Origin: Diplosphaera chodatii
Lineage: Eukaryota > Chlorophyta > Trebouxiophyceae > Prasiolales > Stichococcaceae
Length of the DNA stretch: 64,000 nt
Assembly: GCA_032358165.1 (NCBI GenBank)
Contig: JAALGY010000001.1
Span: 1,736,001 to 1,800,000, forward strand
Direction: 5' to 3'
The notes below the pieces were generated by a model, which saw nothing but the letters and a program-made list of their open reading frames with translations, was not told the origin of the DNA and searched no databases. Shown in pieces: positions 62,866 through 64,000 of the stretch. Position numbers and translations under genes: made by a program. The first letter of the stretch is position 1. Each line of letters begins with the position of its first letter.

Positions 62866-64000
62866 TCATTTACTGCTGAGCAGGTCCACCGCAGCAGACA
62901 CATCGCCGCCGGCAGCTGCCAAAGCCTCTCTGGCTGCCGCTTGTGTGAACCCCATGGCCACAAGCTGCTGCAATGGGGCTGCAGGTGACCAAGAGTCGGA
63001 CTCTGGCCCCGTCGGCTGTGATGGCGCTGACGGTTTGGCCGTGGGTGCTGGCCCATATGTGGCGGCATCCGGGCCAGCATCCAGGACTTGCTGCAGGGTT
63101 CCCGAATCCTCACTCCGTGTGGGACGCAGCGGCTGGGGCCCGCCGCTGCTGCGGCTGCTGCTGGGTGGGCTGCTGGGCAGTGACATTGGCCGCGATGGTG
63201 GCACGCCTGCAGCAAGGACGAGCTTCATCAAGTTGCACATGGAGCAGCGATATGTTGTGGCTAGCTTCCTGTGGGGCCCAAAGCCATTGGCTTCCTTCAA
63301 AGGTTTAAACAGCAATCAAAGGCATTTGGGCATTGGCAACCGAGTGGATTCCCAAAGGCTGCTGTGGCGTCTTGCCACACAGTCGTATCCATCCCCTCAA
63401 GAACTTGCATGTGATACCACATGGCATCATTATCACCAATGCTATGAGCCATGCTGCCCTCAGGTGCAAGGAGGGCTAGGGCCGCGGACCATCGGCCATG
63501 GCGGCGCTGCCAACAGTAGCCGCACTGGAGCGGCGGGCACGCGCCTCGGCCGCTGCGGCAGCTGCGGCGCGGGCTGCCACCGCCGGCATTGCCGCCGCAT
63601 GCGGGTCCAGCTTCCTGCCGCCACTGCTGCCGCCGCCGCCGCCTTCTGACGCTTTTGCAGTGGCCTTACTGCCGGCAGCCTGGAGCGTGGTGCCTGCAGC
63701 AGATGGACTTCCCAGTGACTGCGGTGAGCAGGGTCTTGACCAGCGCAGCGTCTGATACTGCCCAGCACTGAAGGCTGGTATTGCACGAGAGCTTTTGCAA
63801 TACATGTCATGTGTCTGAGCACCTGCTATGTCGCCGGTGCCTGGACCACCGGCGATGTTGGGCCCCGTAGGATATGACTGCGGCCGCTGCACGGCTGGCG
63901 CAGCGCTGATGCCTGCGTTGGCGGCGTATGCGGGCACACCCTGCGGCAGCGCCCTGTCTGTTGCGCCTGCAATGACATATCAAGTACAGTCGTACTCAGA
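62866..64000 (-). CDS. UBA-domain protein (C-terminal part; gene continues beyond the window)
   Basis: Three exons are visible on the minus strand, joined in phase: about 63833-63974 (PAYAANAGISAAPAVQRPQ, then PNIAGGPGTG), about 63500-63680 (GTTLQAAGSKATAKASEG, SSGGRKLDPHAAAMPAV) and 62866 to about 63210 (VPPSRPMSLPSSPPSSS through the end). The C-terminus PLQQLVAMGFTQAAAREAL and GGDVSAAVDLLSS is a clear UBA domain with the MGF loop, so it should bind ubiquitin. The middle is Ser/Pro/Ala-rich and likely disordered. Such shuttle or adaptor proteins deliver ubiquitinated clients or act in trafficking, and which of these applies depends on the missing N-terminus. A broken duplicate lies at 58226-58985. 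Confidence 0.7.

Overview
The window looks like nuclear DNA of a chlorophyte green alga, probably a trebouxiophyte such as a Coccomyxa- or Chlorella-like species. The grounds are many short GT-AG introns in GC-rich coding exons, several introns that splice cleanly only from a GC donor, a plant-type group I bZIP factor, large receptor-like kinases with an HGDLKPANVLL catalytic loop, and a plant-like nuclear tRNA-Trp. The genus is an inference. Gene models were built by hand from exon frames, splice phases and family motifs, so exon edges are predictions.

Layout. 0.9-21.5 kb, minus strand: two related transmembrane receptor-like kinases (882-10350 and 14644-21487) on either side of a small leucine-zipper gene (11211-13000). 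21.7-25.1 kb, minus: an unrecognised gene whose last exon ends in a membrane anchor. 25.2-28.7 kb, plus: a group I (VIP1/RSG-like) bZIP transcription factor. 30.4-39.3 kb: a UBE2Q-like ubiquitin-conjugating enzyme (plus), an intronless zinc-finger protein (minus) and the proteasome lid subunit RPN6 (plus), the last two divergent from a shared 467-bp interval. 39.5-44.1 kb, minus: a tandem pair of monoacylglycerol-lipase-like hydrolases with matching exon structure. 44.8-49.3 kb, minus: a 14-exon SelO (YdiU-type) pseudokinase/AMPylase with Cys at the position of the animal selenocysteine. 50.5-53.8 kb, minus: a leucine-rich-repeat gene, possibly of F-box type, whose 5' end abuts a repeat array.

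53.95-55.98 kb is a tandem array of about 263-bp units. Each unit carries the 3' nine-tenths of a tRNA-Trp(CCA) gene plus a T-run terminator. Only the last copy (55913-55984) has a complete, pairing acceptor stem. 56.1-58.2 kb is a nest of related repeats bounded by two direct repeats of about 285 bp, a candidate non-autonomous mobile element. It abuts a broken duplicate (58.2-59.0 kb) of a UBA-domain gene whose intact relative runs off the right edge (62866-64000). An unrecognised multi-exon gene lies at 60.7-62.0 kb.

The central and right parts are rich in ubiquitin-proteasome genes (E2, RPN6, possible F-box/LRR, UBA protein, possible UBA-like segment in the zinc-finger protein). The kinases and zipper genes on the left look like signalling and transcription components. 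There is no evidence in the sequence that these act in one pathway.
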